From positions 145,360 through 209,359 of the forward strand of contig NZ_FRBE01000003.1 in the NCBI RefSeq assembly GCF_900142535.1: a stretch of 64,000 nucleotides of DNA. The letters run 5' to 3'. Positions 35,677-44,626 of the stretch are shown piece by piece. The stretch comes from Fibrobacter sp. UWEL. Its GTDB lineage: Bacteria > Fibrobacterota > Fibrobacteria > Fibrobacterales > Fibrobacteraceae. How positions within the stretch are numbered: the first letter of the stretch is position 1; every line of letters begins with the position of its first letter. The notes beneath the pieces were generated by a model. That model was given only the letters and a program-made list of their open reading frames with translations. It was not told the DNA's origin and searched no databases. A program made the position numbers and the translations under genes.

Positions 35677-35961
35677 ATGGAAGTTGAAGAATTGACCGTT
35701 GCCTTTAGCGACGAAGACTCCGGCGAAGAAGTCATCAAGGAACTGGGTAAGGAAATCCTTTCCAAGGGTGCATGGCCCACCGTCATGTTCCATTACCAGG
35801 AGAAGGATCCCAAGACCGGTGATTTCGGTGAACCGAAGGTTTCCCTCCGCCGTTACCGCAAGATGAATGGCAACTTCAAGGCTCAGGGCAAGTTCAAGAT
35901 TACTGGAAAGGCTCAGGCCGAAGCAATCATCGAAGTTCTCAAGAAGTGGTACAACATCTAA
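35677..35961 (+). CDS. Conserved-looking small protein, unknown function
   Basis: 94 residues, soluble, mixed charge, with a short helix at the N-terminus, a central beta-rich stretch (AWPTVMFHYQEKD, then PKVSLRRYRKMNG) and a C-terminal helix. I recognise no family. The ATG at 35677 is preceded by AAAGGA 5 bases upstream; the frame is open from a TTG at 35641 but that lacks a ribosome site. Its stop overlaps the ybeY start by one base, so it belongs to the ybeY-corC operon. Confidence 0.75.
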   Translation: MEVEELTVAFSDEDSGEEVIKELGKEILSKGAWPTVMFHYQEKDPKTGDFGEPKVSLRRYRKMNGNFKAQGKFKITGKAQAEAIIEVLKKWYNI

Positions 35962-36485
35962 TGGACCCTGCTAGTAAAAAGACAACTAAGACTCAGAAGG
36001 CTGCAAAGCCAGTAAAGAAGGCTGTCAAGAAGGCGGCCCCCGAATATAATATCGATTTCCTCCTGGAGGGGGATATCGATGTTTTTCCGTACAAGGACAA
36101 GTTCGAAACCATGGCTCGCAAGCTCCTTGCCGAAGAAGGCAAGGAGAAGGACGTGAACATCGTTCTCTGCTCTGATGAATTTGTTCGTGAAATGAACAAG
36201 AACTACCGCGGTCTGGACAAGGTGACCGACGTGCTTTCCTTTGAATGGCATGCCGAGTTCCCCGGTGAACCTGAAATGCTGGGCGAAATCTACATCGCCA
36301 AGGAACAGGTGAAGCGCCAGGCTCCCGAATACGGCAATACGTTCTATGCCGAAATGAAGCGCGTCATTGTTCATGGCCTGCTCCATCTGTCTGGCTACGA
36401 CCATATTAAGGCTGCAGACCGCAAGGTCATGCGCGCCCGCGAATGCGAATTCCTGGGTCTCGATCCCTATAAGGAGAAAGACTAA
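35961..36485 (+). CDS. ybeY: Endoribonuclease YbeY
   Basis: Zinc-dependent RNase involved in rRNA maturation and ribosome quality control. The zinc site HGLLHLSGYDH (~133-143) is intact, and TDVLSFE (~87) is typical. There is a Lys/Ala-rich N-terminal extension of ~25 residues before the fold begins. The ATG at 35961 overlaps the preceding stop (TAATG); a GTG at 35946 is possible but lies inside the upstream gene. The stop overlaps the corC start in the same way. Confidence 0.93.
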   Translation: MDPASKKTTKTQKAAKPVKKAVKKAAPEYNIDFLLEGDIDVFPYKDKFETMARKLLAEEGKEKDVNIVLCSDEFVREMNKNYRGLDKVTDVLSFEWHAEFPGEPEMLGEIYIAKEQVKRQAPEYGNTFYAEMKRVIVHGLLHLSGYDHIKAADRKVMRARECEFLGLDPYKEKD

Positions 36486-37822
36486 TGGAAAACGCTGATA
36501 GTTGGGCGATAGCTTTTCTCGCACTCTTTTTAATTGTTTCTTTCTCCTTCTCCCTGGTGAAGGCTTCCTTCAGCGCTATTTATGCAAAGCGTGACGCCAA
36601 GGACCGTGAAGGTCGTGAAGAAAAAGTGGCTGCCCTGGTAGAATTGGGTGGCTTTAATGAAACCATTTCCATTGGTCGCATCTTCTGCAATGTGGGTAGC
36701 GGCGTTCTTGGTTTCTACCTGTTTGAAATGATTCCCTGGGACTGGGTTCAGCAATACTGGATCCTGGCTTTTGTTGCCTATATCATTGTGGCTTGCATGA
36801 TTATCTACACGTTCACCGTGTTCTTTGCAAACCTGCTGGGCAACCTGAAGCCGGATACCTTGGCGGTGGTCCTGATTCCGCTGTATCGCTATATCCGCCT
36901 GCCCTTTATTATTCCCGCAAAGATTTGCCACGCCCTGTTTGTGAAATCCCTGAAGGGCATGGGTTACGATTCCAAGCTGAGTTTCCTTCCGGAAGAACGT
37001 CGCGACGCCGTGCAGGCGGACCTGTCTGACGATAACGGCGAAGATGGCGAAGGTCTGGAAAAAGAAGAACGTCAGATGATTCTGAACATCTTCGACTTTG
37101 TGGAAACGCCTGTTCGTGAAATCATGACTCCCCGCGTGGACATGTGTGCCATTGACGTGGAAACTCCCCTGGATGACCTGGTGAAGGTGCTGAACAGTGA
37201 ACGTCATTCCCGTTTGCCGGTCTATAAGGAAACGGTGGATAACATTGTGGGTATTCTTTCGAACCGTGATTTCCTCCAGTGGTATACCGAGCGTCATGAA
37301 AATGAAGCCTTTGATATTATGAAGCTGGTCATGCCGCCAGTATTTGTGCCGTACCACAAGAAGATTGATGATATGCTGACGGAACTCCGCAAGACGGGCA
37401 ATCAGTTGGCAATCGTGGTGGACGAATATGGTGGAACCGCAGGTCTTGTGACTCTGGAAGATATTCTGGAAGAAATCGTTGGTGAAATTCGCGACGAAGA
37501 CGACGTGGATGAAGACGAAGATGTCCAGAAGCTGAAGGATGGCCGCTACATTCTGGATCCGCTGATGACTCTGTCGGACTTGGAATACGAACTGGGTGTG
37601 GAACTGGAAGCTCCGGAAAATTCCCATGTGGAAACCCTCTCCGGCTTGATTCAGGCTACCTTGGGAATTATTCCGTCACCGGGTGCTGAAGTCACCATCA
37701 AGGGGTATACCTTTAGAGTCCTCAAGATGGACGGAACCCGTATGGAAAAGGTTCTGATGATTCAGCCGGGCAAGGCAAAGCCTAAGGGCGCTCCCCGCAC
37801 ACAGGCCTTCAAGGTCGTGTAA
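36485..37822 (+). CDS. CNNM/CorC-family membrane protein with CBS pair
   Basis: 445 residues. The N-terminal ~170 residues hold membrane helices of the DUF21/CNNM type. VREIMTPRVDMCAIDVE (~208) opens a pair of CBS domains (~205-335), with GNQLAIVVDEYGGTAGLVTL (~302-321) in the second. A C-terminal CorC/HlyC domain (~345-430) has LDPLMTLSDLEYELG. Relatives are linked to Mg2+ or Co2+ efflux and to haemolysin-like annotation. The gene follows ybeY with a one-base overlap, the usual ybeY-corC order. Confidence 0.9.
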   Translation: MENADSWAIAFLALFLIVSFSFSLVKASFSAIYAKRDAKDREGREEKVAALVELGGFNETISIGRIFCNVGSGVLGFYLFEMIPWDWVQQYWILAFVAYIIVACMIIYTFTVFFANLLGNLKPDTLAVVLIPLYRYIRLPFIIPAKICHALFVKSLKGMGYDSKLSFLPEERRDAVQADLSDDNGEDGEGLEKEERQMILNIFDFVETPVREIMTPRVDMCAIDVETPLDDLVKVLNSERHSRLPVYKETVDNIVGILSNRDFLQWYTERHENEAFDIMKLVMPPVFVPYHKKIDDMLTELRKTGNQLAIVVDEYGGTAGLVTLEDILEEIVGEIRDEDDVDEDEDVQKLKDGRYILDPLMTLSDLEYELGVELEAPENSHVETLSGLIQATLGIIPSPGAEVTIKGYTFRVLKMDGTRMEKVLMIQPGKAKPKGAPRTQAFKVV

Positions 37823-37932
37823 ATAAGTACGTCTATCGCAGGAGTCGGCTCCGGGCTGGACATTGGTCTCTCCCTCCGCTCCTTCGCTTCGCTCAGTCAC
37901 CCGGCTTCGCCGGACTCAGTCGTTGCCTGTAC

Positions 37933-37970
37933 ACCACCTTGCGCTAATCCGTAGGGTGGTTTTCTTTTTT
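37933..37970 (+). terminator. Terminator of the ybeY-corC operon
   Basis: ACCACCTT (37933-37940) and AGGGTGGT (37953-37960) form an 8-bp stem with one G-T pair, followed by TTTCTTTTTT. The 100 bases before it hold a small CCGGC/GCCGG hairpin and no gene. Confidence 0.8.
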
Positions 37971-37986
37971 ACACGTTGTCTTGCTG

Positions 37987-39549
37987 CTATTTCAAGAAGA
38001 TATAGCCGGAGAAGTTTAGGTTGTTTTCGCCGGTGGTGTCGGGGTAGATGGCGACACGCATCTGGTTTAACAGCAGGGTGGCGTTTTGATTGTTCAGTTC
38101 TAGCGGGGGGAGTGTGTCGGAGTCGACGCTGTCGGGGACGCTTATTTGGGACAGAGCGATGGAGAAGTTTTCCTTCAGGCTGTCATTTACGGATAGGGTA
38201 AATGCTAGGGTGTCATTGCTGACGGTCATCAGGGAGTCGTCAACATTGTGATAACCCAAACGCAGCATTCGGGAACGATTCTCAGGGAGCGAGACCCAGT
38301 TGTCCTTATTGCTGTAGTAGGAATAACTTTTGTGGGTGGGTGTACATTCTTGACAGGAGTCGCAATTCCCTTCGGCTTCGGTTTGGGCTTCTTCCAACGC
38401 TTTTTCTGCAAGGATGGTTGATGCTTTTAAATGATAGGTAAGCCATTTCACGTTATAAGGACTGCAGGTGGTCACTAGGTAGGTGAGGCAAAGGCTTGCT
38501 AATGTCCACCATACTTTCTTCTTGATTTTGGGGATGAAAAGGATGGCCATTTCACCGAAGAACCATAGGTTCAATATCAGTAAGTAAATGTCGATCCCAT
38601 CTAAATGGGTGGAATCGATAATGCTGAGAACATCGGCCACCATGAGGAACAGTAGGGGCGTCACTGCGACGGGTAGGACCTTCAGAAAATACTTGTCAAA
38701 GGATTTCTCGCTTTTTTGACCAGCGGGGTAGAGTAACAGGCTTATGATAATGGATACTCCCGCAGCAATGGAAACAAAGAGGGTTACCATATAGTGGGGT
38801 GTGTATTGCTGCATCAAGGTCTTGCAACCAAAGATGTACAGGATAATCAGGAAGATGGTCAGTACTGGAATGAAAAGAAAATGGATGGCGCCGGAGATGA
38901 ACTTATTTAGGGGCTTCTCCTCTTCCAATTCCTTCAAGTTGGGCATGCCTGCCAGGGCAATGATAGGAGCCACAAAGCCCCAGCAGATTTGCATCACGTA
39001 CTGGTAGAGGATCCTTTCCAAATCCAGGTTGAAAAGGGCTTCGCAGCTAACAATCAGTAGAGCGAGCCCGCCAAGGAATAGTCCTGCAATGATAATGGCG
39101 GTAAAGAGGGCCTTGATGGTTCTGCCTAAAAAATTCCAGAGGAAGATGTCGTTCTTTTCCTTCAGGGAAGGAACTAGCAGAATGGATAGAACGCAGGCGG
39201 GGCCTATTGCGGAAAGGTACAGTGGACCGTCGATAAAGACGTAGATGGACAGGTAGGCAATGAGGGCCAGGCCCCCGTAGATCGCAAGCTGAAATAGGGG
39301 ATGGATTCGCTTGTAGCGTTCCTGGGCAAATTCCAGCATGACGCTTATGCTGGTGGCCAATCCTAAAAAAGTGAACATCCAGAAGATCACGCGGTAGTAT
39401 TCATCCATGAAATCGGGATGATGCTCTGCCATTTGAACAGTTCCAATGGTCAGAAGCGTTATAAACGTCAAGAACCCGATGGTTACGGGAAATCTCTTAA
39501 AGGCAGAGGAAATCTGTGCTGGGTATTGCTTGATCTTTTCAAAGGTCAT
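37987..39549 (-). CDS. DUF4153-like integral membrane protein
   Basis: 520 residues with about 11 membrane helices over the first ~370 and a soluble tail. Segments such as NDIFLWNFLGRTIKALFTA, then CEALFNLDLE and IALAGMPNLKEL, resemble DUF4153 proteins of unknown role. The tail has a CDSCQEC cluster (~399) and then beta-rich sequence up to the C-terminus. Its probable ribosome site lies in the 3' arm of the hairpin described next. Confidence 0.65.
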   Translation of the reverse strand: MTFEKIKQYPAQISSAFKRFPVTIGFLTFITLLTIGTVQMAEHHPDFMDEYYRVIFWMFTFLGLATSISVMLEFAQERYKRIHPLFQLAIYGGLALIAYLSIYVFIDGPLYLSAIGPACVLSILLVPSLKEKNDIFLWNFLGRTIKALFTAIIIAGLFLGGLALLIVSCEALFNLDLERILYQYVMQICWGFVAPIIALAGMPNLKELEEEKPLNKFISGAIHFLFIPVLTIFLIILYIFGCKTLMQQYTPHYMVTLFVSIAAGVSIIISLLLYPAGQKSEKSFDKYFLKVLPVAVTPLLFLMVADVLSIIDSTHLDGIDIYLLILNLWFFGEMAILFIPKIKKKVWWTLASLCLTYLVTTCSPYNVKWLTYHLKASTILAEKALEEAQTEAEGNCDSCQECTPTHKSYSYYSNKDNWVSLPENRSRMLRLGYHNVDDSLMTVSNDTLAFTLSVNDSLKENFSIALSQISVPDSVDSDTLPPLELNNQNATLLLNQMRVAIYPDTTGENNLNFSGYIFLK

Positions 39550-39581
39550 AAAAAATCCCTTAAGAATTTGTTCTTAAGGGA
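39550..39581 (-). terminator. Terminator of the topoisomerase gene abutting the next start codon
   Basis: TCCCTTAAGAA (39556-39566) and TTCTTAAGGGA (39571-39581) form 11-bp arms with a 4-base loop. Read on the minus strand, TTTTT follows and runs directly into the ATG of the DUF4153 gene. The hairpin thus both ends the upstream transcript and contains the only candidate ribosome site (AAGGGA) of the next gene. Confidence 0.8.
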
Positions 39582-39610
39582 ATATATAAAATTGCCGGTT
39601 GCCATGGCGG

Positions 39611-39630
39611 ATGCCGACCTAAGTCGGCAT
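39611..39630. repeat. Small perfect hairpin repeat
   Basis: ATGCCGAC (39611-39618), CTAA, GTCGGCAT (39623-39630). It looks like another dispersed hairpin family; it lies 13 bases beyond the topoisomerase stop. Confidence 0.5.
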
Positions 39631-39642
39631 GACTATGTGGAA

Positions 39643-41487
39643 TTACAGCTCTTCTACGGCTTCGGCGCGGAGGTTTGCCACGATGTGGTCCTGACGCTGG
39701 GGGGTGTTGGCTCCCATGTAGTAAGCCAGCATCTTGCCGAAGTTTGCATCCGGCGGGAGAATGACGGTTTCCAGGCGCATGTCTTCGCCAATGAACTGTC
39801 CGAATTCTTCCGGGCTGATTTCGCCAAGACCTTTGAATCGGGTGATTTCCAGACCGGTCTTGCCGATTTCCTTGGCTGCCTTATCACGTTCAGCTTCGTC
39901 GTAGCAGTACTTGGTGACCTGCTTGTTGCGGACGCGGAACAGCGGAGTCTGCAGGATGAACAGGTGCTTCTGTTCCACCAGTTCCGGGAAGAACTGCAGG
40001 AAGAAGGTCATGAGCAGGAGACGGATATGCATGCCGTCCACATCAGCATCGGTTGCGATAATCACCTTGTCGTAGCGCAGGTCTTCCAGACCGTTTTCGA
40101 TGTCCAGAGCGCTCTGCAGCAGGTTGAATTCTTCGTTTTCGTAAACAACCTTCTTGGTGAGACCGAAACTGTTCAACGGCTTACCGCGAAGGCTGAACAC
40201 AGCCTGGGTCTGAACGTTACGAGCCTTGGTGATGGAACCGGATGCAGAGTCTCCTTCCGTAATGAAGATCATGGATTCCTTGTTCAGGGCATTCTTCACG
40301 TCGGTGAGATGGATCTTGCAGTCACGAAGTTTGCGGTTGTGGAGGTTTGCCTTCTTGGCGCGTTCGTTAGCCAGTTTCTTGATGCCCGCAATTTCCTTGC
40401 GTTCACGTTCATTCTGGGTAATACGATCCTGAAGGGCCTTTGCCGTTTCCGGATTCTTATGGAGGTAATTGTCCATTTCGCGGGAAACGTAATCCACGAT
40501 CCAGGTGCGGAGCTGGGCGCCGCCCGGAGCAACGGTGGTGCTACCTAGCTTAGTCTTGGTCTGAGATTCGAACACCGGTTCCTGAATACGGACGGAAACG
40601 GCGCCGATAATGCAGTTACGGACGTCGGAGGGGTCCAGGTCCTTCTTGAAGAAGTCGCGGGCGCCCTTGACGATACCTTCGCGGAAAGCCTGCTGGTGAG
40701 TACCACCCTGTGTGGTGTACTGACCGTTGACGAAACTGTAGTAGTGTTCGCCATACTGGTTTCCGTGAGTAAATGCGATTTCAATATCGTTCTGCTTGAA
40801 GTGAGCCACCGGGTAGCGGATGGAATCGTCCACATGCTTCTGGAGCAAATCCAGAAGGCCGTTGGGGCTCACATAGGTCTTGCCGTTCATGATGAGGGAA
40901 AGACCGTTGTTCAGGTAGGCGTAGTTCCATACCTTTTCTTCCATATAGGCAGGAAGGAACCTGAAGTTCTTGAAAATGTTTGCATCCGGCTCGAAGTAGA
41001 TTTCGGTACCGTTCTTTTCGGTGGTAGCGCATTCCTTTTCTTCGCGAACCAGCACGCCCTTGCTGAATTCTGCTTCCTTACAGCGACCGTCGCGGAAACT
41101 CTTGACAATGAACTTGGTGGACAGTGCGTTCACTGCCTTGGTACCCACGCCGTTCATACCTACAGACTTCTGGAAAGCTTCGGAATCGTACTTACCGCCG
41201 GTGTTGATCTTGCTGACGCAGTCGATGACCTTGCCCAGAGGAATGCCGCGGCCAAAGTCGCGGATGCGGGCAAAATGGTCTTCAATATCGATAATTACCT
41301 TCTTACCGGCCCCCATGACGAATTCGTCGATGGAGTTGTCGATAATTTCCTTGACGAGAACGTAAATACCATCGTCGGGGCTCTGGCCATCGCCAAGCTT
41401 ACCGATGTACATACCCGGACGTTCGCGGATATGTTCGTTCCATTCCAGTGTTCTAATGCTGTCGTCTGTATAATTGCTTGCTGCCAT
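39643..41487 (-). CDS. parE: Type IIA topoisomerase subunit B (ParE/GyrB-like)
   Basis: ATPase subunit that drives DNA strand passage. The 614 residues include the GHKL ATP site ([15 protein letters not shown], ~47; FGRGIPLGK, ~77; [13 protein letters not shown], ~109) and the Toprim motifs EGDSASG (~419) and [15 protein letters not shown] (~469). The length (~614) and sequence fit ParE-type subunits better than GyrB, but this is not certain. No subunit A gene is in the window. A TACTTTTG motif (TAnnTTTG) lies at 41529-41536 on this strand, about 45 bases upstream. Confidence 0.88.
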   Translation of the reverse strand: MAASNYTDDSIRTLEWNEHIRERPGMYIGKLGDGQSPDDGIYVLVKEIIDNSIDEFVMGAGKKVIIDIEDHFARIRDFGRGIPLGKVIDCVSKINTGGKYDSEAFQKSVGMNGVGTKAVNALSTKFIVKSFRDGRCKEAEFSKGVLVREEKECATTEKNGTEIYFEPDANIFKNFRFLPAYMEEKVWNYAYLNNGLSLIMNGKTYVSPNGLLDLLQKHVDDSIRYPVAHFKQNDIEIAFTHGNQYGEHYYSFVNGQYTTQGGTHQQAFREGIVKGARDFFKKDLDPSDVRNCIIGAVSVRIQEPVFESQTKTKLGSTTVAPGGAQLRTWIVDYVSREMDNYLHKNPETAKALQDRITQNERERKEIAGIKKLANERAKKANLHNRKLRDCKIHLTDVKNALNKESMIFITEGDSASGSITKARNVQTQAVFSLRGKPLNSFGLTKKVVYENEEFNLLQSALDIENGLEDLRYDKVIIATDADVDGMHIRLLLMTFFLQFFPELVEQKHLFILQTPLFRVRNKQVTKYCYDEAERDKAAKEIGKTGLEITRFKGLGEISPEEFGQFIGEDMRLETVILPPDANFGKMLAYYMGANTPQRQDHIVANLRAEAVEEL

Positions 41488-41657
41488 AATAATCAGAACT
41501 CTTTTGTTGCAGTAAAATCAAAATTTCGCCCACAAAAGTACAATTTTTTCATGTCACTTTTGTGTCACGGGGCCGTTGAAATAAAATATAACAAAAGATT
41601 GGTGCACGAATGTGTAAGTTCTGCGCGATAAAACCTAAAACAAAAAATGCTTTTTCC

Positions 41658-41690
41658 TTTGATTTATTTCGCTTTGCTAAATTATTTTTG
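41658..41690 (+). promoter_or_regulatory. Bacteroidetes-type promoter of the hybrid kinase
   Basis: TTTG (41658-41661), 21 bases, then TATTTTTG (41683-41690). This matches the -33/-7 architecture TTTG-N19-21-TAnnTTTG. The ATG is 25 bases downstream. The rest of 41488-41657 is AT-rich and holds no gene. Confidence 0.55.
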
Positions 41691-41714
41691 CAATAAGAAG
41701 CGAGAAATAGATTG

Positions 41715-43514
41715 ATGCAACGTTTGGGTAATTTTTTTAGGACTTTACTGCGACTGTATTTTGACGAGCAGTTGGGTCTTCAGGTTCGTCTGCTGAACTT
41801 GATTCTTTGGGCGGTACTTGTTGGTGGCAGCATTTTTGCAATTGTTCTGTCTACGACGGTCAGTATCAATGATGGTCTGGTGATTGTACCGTTGCTGATC
41901 GCTGTTGCTATCGCTCTTATCTTTTCCTTGAAAAAGCATTACCAGATTGCCGGCTTTATTGGAACCGGTACTTGCGATATTATTCTATTCCCCATACTCT
42001 TCTTTCATAGAGGAATCGGTACAGGTGTCATTATATGGTTCACCCTGGGATTGATCTTTAGCTGGCTTACCGTGAAGGGCATTCCTGGCTTCATAACGTT
42101 CCTGCTGGGCTATGGGGCGATGAGCGCCGCCATTTATTACGGGACTGTACTCCATCCGGAAATGGTGAATGCCATACCGTTCCCCGATAATGTGACCGAC
42201 GTGATTACGAGTCTGGGAGCGGTTTCTGTGGTTGTGGGGGTTATCTTTAGGTACCAGAACCGTGTTTACGAAAAGAAGAATCACGAGCTGGATGAAAAGA
42301 GTCATACCCTGGAACTCACTGCGGCACAGCTGGAAGTGGCTAGCCGTGCCAAGTCGGAATTCCTCGCTAATATGAGCCATGAAATCCGCACTCCCATCAA
42401 TGGTATTATCGGTATGAATACCATGATGCTCAAGGAATGTGAAGACAAAAATTTGCGGGAATATGCCTTGAATATTCAGAGCGCCAGCCAGACTCTGTTG
42501 TCCTTAATCAACGATGTGCTTGACATTTCAAAAATTGAATCGGGTAAGATGGAAATTTTACCGGTGGACTATGAAATGTTTTCTGTGCTCAATGATTGCT
42601 ACAACATGATTCATCCAAAGGCGGAGGCCAAGGACTTGATCTTGACTTTGGATGTGGATGAGACTTTGCCTGTTAAACTTTTCGGTGATGAAATTCGCGT
42701 CCGCCAGATTATAATCAACCTGCTGACAAACGCCGTGAAGTATACCGAAAAAGGATCGGTGAAACTTTCTGTGAAGTATGAATCCGCAGGCAACGATTCC
42801 ATATTGCTAAAGATTGCCGTTGCGGACACCGGGGCGGGCATTCGTAAAGAAGATCTGCCTAAGCTTTTTACCATGTTCCAGCGCTTTGATGAAAAGAAGT
42901 TCCGTACGATCGAGGGCACTGGCCTTGGGTTGAACCTGGTGAAGAACCTGGTCAGCATGATGAACGGTACTGTTGATGTGGATAGTGTTTACGGCGAGGG
43001 CTCCACGTTCTCTGTGACGATTCCCCAGGTTGTGAAAAACGCAAACCCCATGGGCAACTTTAACAAGAATTACCGAAAGTACATTTCTCAACTGGAAGAT
43101 GACTCCGAAGCCTTTACCGCTCCAGATGCCCGCATTCTTGTGGTAGATGACGTTAAGATGAACTTGAAGGTTGTTGAGGGCCTGCTGAAAAAATCTCAGG
43201 TGAAGATTGATACGGCTCTTAGCGGCAAGCTTGCTATTGAACTGGTAAAGGAAAATCGATACGACGTGATTTTTACGGACCACATGATGCCTGAACTAAG
43301 CGGTATCGATACTCTCCATTTGATGAACAATGATCCCTTGAACTTGAACAAGAATACCCCGGTCATTATGCTTACGGCAAATGCCATTGCGGGGGCAAGG
43401 GAACAGTACTTAAAGGACGGCTTCAGCGATTACTTGACGAAGCCTGTTCGCGAACATGACTTGACGGCCATGCTGAAAAAGTATTTGGCCATCGATGCGA
43501 CCCAGCAGAAATAA
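41715..43514 (+). CDS. Hybrid membrane histidine kinase with receiver domain
   Basis: 599 residues. Five or six membrane helices (~20-180) form an input module. HisKA has [19 protein letters not shown] (~216-234, phospho-His). The ATPase has [11 protein letters not shown] (~335), DTGAGIR and GTGLGLNLV (~400). The C-terminal receiver (~470-590) has [12 protein letters not shown], acceptor Asp in [13 protein letters not shown] and Lys in [10 protein letters not shown]. Signal and partner are unknown; no output gene is adjacent. A TTG three bases upstream is less likely than the ATG. Confidence 0.9.
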   Translation: MQRLGNFFRTLLRLYFDEQLGLQVRLLNLILWAVLVGGSIFAIVLSTTVSINDGLVIVPLLIAVAIALIFSLKKHYQIAGFIGTGTCDIILFPILFFHRGIGTGVIIWFTLGLIFSWLTVKGIPGFITFLLGYGAMSAAIYYGTVLHPEMVNAIPFPDNVTDVITSLGAVSVVVGVIFRYQNRVYEKKNHELDEKSHTLELTAAQLEVASRAKSEFLANMSHEIRTPINGIIGMNTMMLKECEDKNLREYALNIQSASQTLLSLINDVLDISKIESGKMEILPVDYEMFSVLNDCYNMIHPKAEAKDLILTLDVDETLPVKLFGDEIRVRQIIINLLTNAVKYTEKGSVKLSVKYESAGNDSILLKIAVADTGAGIRKEDLPKLFTMFQRFDEKKFRTIEGTGLGLNLVKNLVSMMNGTVDVDSVYGEGSTFSVTIPQVVKNANPMGNFNKNYRKYISQLEDDSEAFTAPDARILVVDDVKMNLKVVEGLLKKSQVKIDTALSGKLAIELVKENRYDVIFTDHMMPELSGIDTLHLMNNDPLNLNKNTPVIMLTANAIAGAREQYLKDGFSDYLTKPVREHDLTAMLKKYLAIDATQQK

Positions 43515-43519
43515 ATCCG

Positions 43520-44482
43520 CTAGAGTTTAATGCTCGCTCTCTTGAGGCGGTCATTCAGGGCCATCCCGACGCCTACGTTGGGAATGGGGTCCACTAAGAT
43601 CAGCTGGTACTGGGGGAGGTCCAGGTCGTGCATAAAAGCGTACAACTTGGCGGTAGCTTCCAGCATATCCCCAGATTCCGAAAGATTCAATGTGGCGGGA
43701 ATGGGACCTTCCGTATTTCCAAAGGCGATGCGGACTGTGTTTTCCGGCAATTTGAAACCTTCGGGAACAACGCCATAGTAAAGAGGAACTTGCGGGCGGT
43801 AGTGGGTATCGCACTGGCCGGGGGCGGCCATGGGCTGGCCCGGCTTGGAGGTAGATTCCTTGATGGCTACCTGACCCAGAACCTTCTCCACCATTTCGGG
43901 GGTAATTGCACCGGGGCGAAGCACCGTTGGAATTTCGCCCGTCAGGGAGATGATGGAACTTTCCACACCTACATCGCAGGAGCCGCCGTCTACAATGCCC
44001 GCTAACCCGCGGTCGGCCAGCTGGTCGGCAACGTGCTTGGCGGTAGTGGGGCTCACATGCTTAAAGAGGTTTGCGCTGGGGGCTGCCAGAGGGACGCCTG
44101 CCTTGCGGATAATTTCCTGGGCCACAGGATGTGCGGGGAAACGCACTGCCACGGAGGGAAGTCCGCTGGTGCACAGGTCCGGAATGCAATCCTTCTTAGG
44201 GAGGATCAGCGTCATGGGGCCAGGCCAGTAGGCTTCCGCCAGCTTGTAGGCTGCTTCGGGAATATCCTTGGCGATATCAGAAAGCTGGGCCACATCGCAA
44301 ATATGGACAATCAGAGGGTCGAAAGTGGGGCGTTCCTTGATGGCAAAAATCTGTGCCAGTGCCTTAGGCTCGTATGCGTTGCCTGCAAGACCGTAGACTG
44401 TTTCTGTAGGAATCGCTACCACTTGTCCGTCTGCAAGAAGGCGGGCTGCTTCATCAACTGATGTCCAAGGAGGAAATTTCAT
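43520..44482 (-). CDS. L-threonylcarbamoyladenylate synthase (Sua5/TsaC type)
   Basis: Makes threonylcarbamoyl-AMP for t6A37 tRNA modification. The YrdC domain (~1-205) has GQVVAIPTETVYGLAGNA (~19-36), KERP and PLAAPSANLFKHVSPT (~131-146). A C-terminal Sua5 domain (~235-320) makes it the longer Sua5 form. TATATTTTG ends 4 bases before the ATG, close to the TAnnTTTG motif. Convergent with the hybrid kinase, 5 bases apart. Confidence 0.94.
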   Translation of the reverse strand: MKFPPWTSVDEAARLLADGQVVAIPTETVYGLAGNAYEPKALAQIFAIKERPTFDPLIVHICDVAQLSDIAKDIPEAAYKLAEAYWPGPMTLILPKKDCIPDLCTSGLPSVAVRFPAHPVAQEIIRKAGVPLAAPSANLFKHVSPTTAKHVADQLADRGLAGIVDGGSCDVGVESSIISLTGEIPTVLRPGAITPEMVEKVLGQVAIKESTSKPGQPMAAPGQCDTHYRPQVPLYYGVVPEGFKLPENTVRIAFGNTEGPIPATLNLSESGDMLEATAKLYAFMHDLDLPQYQLILVDPIPNVGVGMALNDRLKRASIKL

Positions 44483-44509
44483 ATTGCAAAATATAGAAAT
44501 AACCCCTCA

Positions 44510-44609
44510 CGTCATTCTGAAGCATCGTAGATGCTGAAGAATCCAGGACGAAAAAAAGATACGTTCTTGGGAGAACGTATCTGGATCCTTCGCTTTGCTC
44601 AGGATGACG
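44510..44609. repeat. Approximately 100-bp inverted repeat built from a dispersed element
   Basis: CGTCATTCTGA...GAAGAATCC (44510-44545) faces GGATCCTTCGC...CAGGATGACG (44583-44609) in opposite orientation. Between them is the terminator hairpin at 44558-44581. The element resembles the repeat inside znuA at 10274-10310. Confidence 0.7.
44551..44581 (-). terminator. Terminator of the DUF349 gene
   Basis: GATACGTTCT (44558-44567) and AGAACGTATC (44572-44581) form a perfect 10-bp stem with TGGG loop. On the minus strand a run of seven Ts follows. Confidence 0.85.
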
Positions 44610-44626
44610 AATGGGATGGGACGATG

